Shown here: positions 61,915 through 64,000 of the stretch, piece by piece
Layout: each line of letters starts with the position of its first letter
Position numbering within the stretch: position 1 is the first letter of the stretch
Source of the DNA: Desulfitobacterium metallireducens DSM 15288
GTDB taxonomy: Bacteria; Bacillota; Desulfitobacteriia; Desulfitobacteriales; Desulfitobacteriaceae
DNA length: 64,000 bases
Assembly: GCF_000231405.2 (NCBI RefSeq)
Contig: NZ_CP007032.1
Coordinates: 1,302,001 to 1,366,000 of the forward strand
Direction of reading: 5' to 3'
Notes under the pieces: model-generated
What the model saw: the letters and a program-made list of their open reading frames with translations, nothing else
What the model was told of the DNA's origin: nothing
Database searches by the model: none
Translations under genes and position numbers: made by a program

Positions 61915-62388
61915 ATGGAGCCAGGATTTGTATCAACCCTGTTTATATTAGGAATTATCCTACTATTTTTGGAAATCTTTATTCCTGGCGGAATTCTGGG
62001 CGGTCTAGGTATTGTGTTATTTTCAATCGGGATCTTTCTCATTGTAGATTCCGCTCTACAGGCAATCCTATATATCGGGGGAATGTTGCTCGCTCTAGGA
62101 ATCTTAATCCTTTTAAGTTTTCGTTTTCCGCGAACACGTAAATTTTGGAAGAAATTTTCTTTGGGCACCCGTCAAATGAAAGAAGCAGGTTATGTCGCGC
62201 CAGAACCCAGTTATGAGCATTTTCTTGGAAAGAGAGGAGTAGCGCTCAGTCAACTCCGTCCAGCCGGAGTTGCAGAGGTCGAGGGAGAACGTCTCGATGT
62301 TGTAACTGAAGGAGGGTTTATCTCACAAGGCACAAAAATTAAAGTAATTGAAGTTGAAGGAACCCGCATCATAGTACGAGAGGAATAA
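61915..62388 (+). CDS. NfeD-like membrane protein
   Basis: 157 residues. Two or three N-terminal membrane spans (about 5-65: [23 protein letters not shown], motif typical of NfeD) and a C-terminal OB-fold (about 100-157: [40 protein letters not shown]). NfeD partners work with flotillins in membrane microdomains. Truncated form without the ClpP-like protease domain. ATG 61915 after GAGAGGA. First of an nfeD-floA-third gene operon. Confidence 0.9.
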   Translation: MEPGFVSTLFILGIILLFLEIFIPGGILGGLGIVLFSIGIFLIVDSALQAILYIGGMLLALGILILLSFRFPRTRKFWKKFSLGTRQMKEAGYVAPEPSYEHFLGKRGVALSQLRPAGVAEVEGERLDVVTEGGFISQGTKIKVIEVEGTRIIVREE

Positions 62389-62413
62389 TATAAAGAGAGA
62401 AAGTGGAGGTGAA

Positions 62414-62427
62414 GCCCTTTACTGGGC
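62414..62427 (+). promoter_or_regulatory. small hairpin between the floA ribosome site and its start
   Basis: GCCC / GGGC stem with a TTTACT loop at 62414-62427, between GGAGGTGA (62405-62412) and ATG 62435. Folding cuts the 24-nt gap between GGAGGT and ATG to about 10 nt, so the stem may bring the two together. Confidence 0.5.
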
Positions 62428-62434
62428 GCAATAT

Positions 62435-63430
62435 ATGGCAGCTACGCTTATGTCATTCATTCTATTAGCAATAGTTCTACTAATTGTCGGTATGTTGTTT
62501 ACATTTATTCCAGTCGGACTCTGGATATCAGCTTTAGCGGCTGGAGTTAACGTAGGGATTTTTACTTTGGTTGGGATGAGACTACGGAGAGTCATTCCTT
62601 CAAAAATTGTCAACCCGCTTATCAAAGCTCATAAGGCAGGCATCAATATTACAACTGAAAAGTTAGAAGCACACTATTTAGCGGGCGGAAATGTGGATAA
62701 AGTAGTTAATGCTTTGATCGCAGCGGAGCGTGCAGCTATACCCTTGCAATTTGAGAGAGCCGCCGCCATTGACCTTGCCGGTCGTGATGTCTTGCAAGCA
62801 GTCCAAATGTCCGTCAATCCAAAAGTTATTGAAACTCCGATTGTCTCCGCAGTGGCCCAAAATGGTATCGAACTGAAAGTAAAAGCTCGAGTTACTGTGC
62901 GCGCCAATATTGATCGTCTCGTCGGTGGAGCAGGAGAAGAGACGATTATCGCCCGGGTAGGAGAGGGTATTGTTACAAGCATCGGTTCGTCATATTCGCA
63001 TAAAGCTGTCCTGGAAAATCCAGATATGGTTTCTCGTACCGTTTTAGAAAAGGGACTCGACTCAGGAACCGCCTTTGAAATTCTCTCTATTGATATTGCC
63101 GATGTCGATGTTGGTAAAAACATTGGTGCCCAACTTCAGACGGATCAGGCTGAAGCTGATAAACGTATTGCTCAAGCCAAAGCAGAAGAGCGTCGTGCCA
63201 TGGCCGTTGCACGAGAACAAGAAATGAAAGCCTCCGTTCAAGAAATGAGAGCAAAAGTCGTCGAGGCAGAAGCCGAGGTTCCGCTTGCGTTGGCAACCGC
63301 CTTAAGAGAGGGTAAACTGGGGGTTATGGACTATTACAATATGCAAAATATAATGGCGGATACCTCGATGAGAGATACGATAGCCCGTACGGGTAAGGCT
63401 GAGTCCGGTGATCCCAGCCCGAAAAAATAA
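62435..63430 (+). CDS. floA: flotillin-like protein FloA
   Basis: 331 residues. N-terminal hairpin membrane segment (about 5-50), SPFH-like domain ([40 protein letters not shown]), then a coiled coil rich in Ala/Glu ([30 protein letters not shown]). FloA scaffolds lipid-raft-like membrane domains in B. subtilis (YqfA). Length matches. The ribosome site is unusually far from ATG with an intervening hairpin. Confidence 0.95.
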   Translation: MAATLMSFILLAIVLLIVGMLFTFIPVGLWISALAAGVNVGIFTLVGMRLRRVIPSKIVNPLIKAHKAGINITTEKLEAHYLAGGNVDKVVNALIAAERAAIPLQFERAAAIDLAGRDVLQAVQMSVNPKVIETPIVSAVAQNGIELKVKARVTVRANIDRLVGGAGEETIIARVGEGIVTSIGSSYSHKAVLENPDMVSRTVLEKGLDSGTAFEILSIDIADVDVGKNIGAQLQTDQAEADKRIAQAKAEERRAMAVAREQEMKASVQEMRAKVVEAEAEVPLALATALREGKLGVMDYYNMQNIMADTSMRDTIARTGKAESGDPSPKK

Positions 63431-63445
63431 TAGGGGGGGACACCC

Positions 63446-63997
63446 ATGGAAAATATATTTTCCTGGATACCCATCATCATTGCTATCCTTGTAGCACTAT
63501 CTTCGGCCAGTGAGAAAATCAAAGGAAAACCAGGCTCAAAATCGCTTACCCCATCTCTTCCTTGGGTTAAGGGCCTTGAACCTCGCGAATTTGAACTTCC
63601 CAAATGGCTCACTCAGGCAATACCTGGAATAGAAACCCTTTTGACTACAAATGAAAGAATCGAAGAGTATCCTTATGAAAAGACAGTTATTAATGACAGG
63701 ACGATGGGTCTTGAAGGGACCATTGGAATTGAAGGAACTGCTGGAGATGAGGGAACATTAGGAATCGAGGGAGCAATTGGAGTCGAGGGAAACTCGGGTG
63801 TTGAGGGGACATCTGGAACAGAAGGTGCTTCCGGACAAGAGGATACGGCTGAAGCCAAACCCCTTAGCACTCTTAAAAGATCCTTACAAGCTGGAGGTAA
63901 ATCAATAACTAACATCCCGAATAATGAAGACTTAATTAATGCAGTGGTATGGGCAGAAATTCTCAACAAGCCAAAAGCATTAAGGGCAAGGAGGTAA
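63446..63997 (+). CDS. membrane-anchored protein with collagen-like Gly-X-Y repeats
   Basis: 183 residues. Residues 1-20 are a membrane anchor (FSWIPIIIAILVALSSA). Residues 88-132 form fifteen Gly-X-Y triplets in a hexapeptide rhythm G-x-E-G-T/A-x (GLEGTI GIEGTA GDEGTL GIEGAI GVEGNS and so on), flanked by Lys/Pro-rich and C-terminal charged parts (AVVWAEILNKPKAL). Acidic Glu at fixed points would favour trimer pairing with basic partners. Third gene of the nfeD-floA unit, in the place of yqfB. Starts 16 bp after floA; ATG with AGGGGGGG. Function unknown. Confidence 0.8.
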   Translation: MENIFSWIPIIIAILVALSSASEKIKGKPGSKSLTPSLPWVKGLEPREFELPKWLTQAIPGIETLLTTNERIEEYPYEKTVINDRTMGLEGTIGIEGTAGDEGTLGIEGAIGVEGNSGVEGTSGTEGASGQEDTAEAKPLSTLKRSLQAGGKSITNIPNNEDLINAVVWAEILNKPKALRARR

Positions 63998-64000
63998 GTA

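Noticed and set aside
62674-63123. 149-codon minus-strand frame opposite floA
   Set aside because: Antisense shadow of the Ala/Glu-rich floA reading frame; composition is the mirror of it.
1-64000. CRISPR arrays, insertion sequences, prophage or rRNA genes
   Set aside because: No spaced repeat arrays, transposase or integrase frames, phage structural genes or rRNA sequence seen on reading both strands.

Overview
The window is a contiguous piece of a chromosome from an endospore-forming, anaerobic Firmicute. The most likely group is Peptococcaceae (Desulfosporosinus or Desulfitobacterium type). This rests on gene content (SpoVB, a Spo0E-like phosphatase, an FtsK/SpoIIIE translocase, a KapD-like nuclease, a CWB2-repeat amidase, FloA/NfeD, sporulation-type kinases), strong AGGAGG-type ribosome sites with many TTG/GTG starts, moderate-to-low GC by eye, and intrinsic terminators after most transcription units. 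I see no prophage, insertion sequence, CRISPR array or rRNA. The genus is inferred from style and content, not from a marker gene.

Layout. 1-7.3 kb: small membrane protein, SpoVB flippase, isoaspartyl dipeptidase, EF-G paralogue, a sigma-54-type regulator with a broken GAFTGA loop, and a Spo0E-like phosphatase. 7.25-8.0 kb: a gene-poor stretch with two look-alike short transcription units, each preceded by an 11-bp-periodic pho-box-like array, then a lone tRNA-Trp. 8-18 kb: PHP phosphoesterase, four-BON protein, DUF457-type membrane protein (apparent ACG start), FtsK/SpoIIIE, DUF1540 protein, Ste24-type M48 protease (apparent CTG start), KapD-like nuclease, Toprim protein, D-serine dehydratase. 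18-24 kb: nuclease-helicase fusion, RuBisCO-like protein, cupin, CysK and a divergent CymR-like regulator. 24-33 kb: thiolase relic, cell-wall amidase, ketopantoate reductase, M3 oligopeptidase, FliK-like/FlhB-like pair, split UxaA-type dehydratase.

33-42 kb: a signalling cluster (hybrid kinase, CheR, REC-PAS kinase), DNA polymerase IV, an NlpC/P60 hydrolase and an unknown protein. 42.4-50 kb: glycogen block glgP-glgC-glgD-pgi on + and glk on -, covering storage-glucan breakdown, synthesis and entry of glucose into hexose phosphate. 50-54 kb: a queuosine precursor transporter with QueC, an iron alcohol dehydrogenase, an SRPBCC protein, an aldo/keto reductase-ferredoxin fusion and CarD. 55-64 kb: Spx/ArsC-like protein, ABC-F ATPase, amidohydrolase, radical SAM protein, MFS exporter, and an nfeD-floA operon ending in a protein with collagen-like Gly-X-Y repeats.

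The best candidates for undescribed biology are four. The first is the twin pho-box-driven small-RNA-like units at 7.26-7.76 kb, whose pyrimidine tracts resemble the 16S anti-Shine-Dalgarno tail. The second is the RuBisCO-like protein with altered metal ligands facing a cupin and cysteine synthase, a set that recalls the methylthio-sugar shunt of Rhodospirillum rubrum. The third is the two genes whose frame and ribosome site demand ACG or CTG initiation. The fourth is floA, where a hairpin appears to bridge a distant ribosome site to the start codon.
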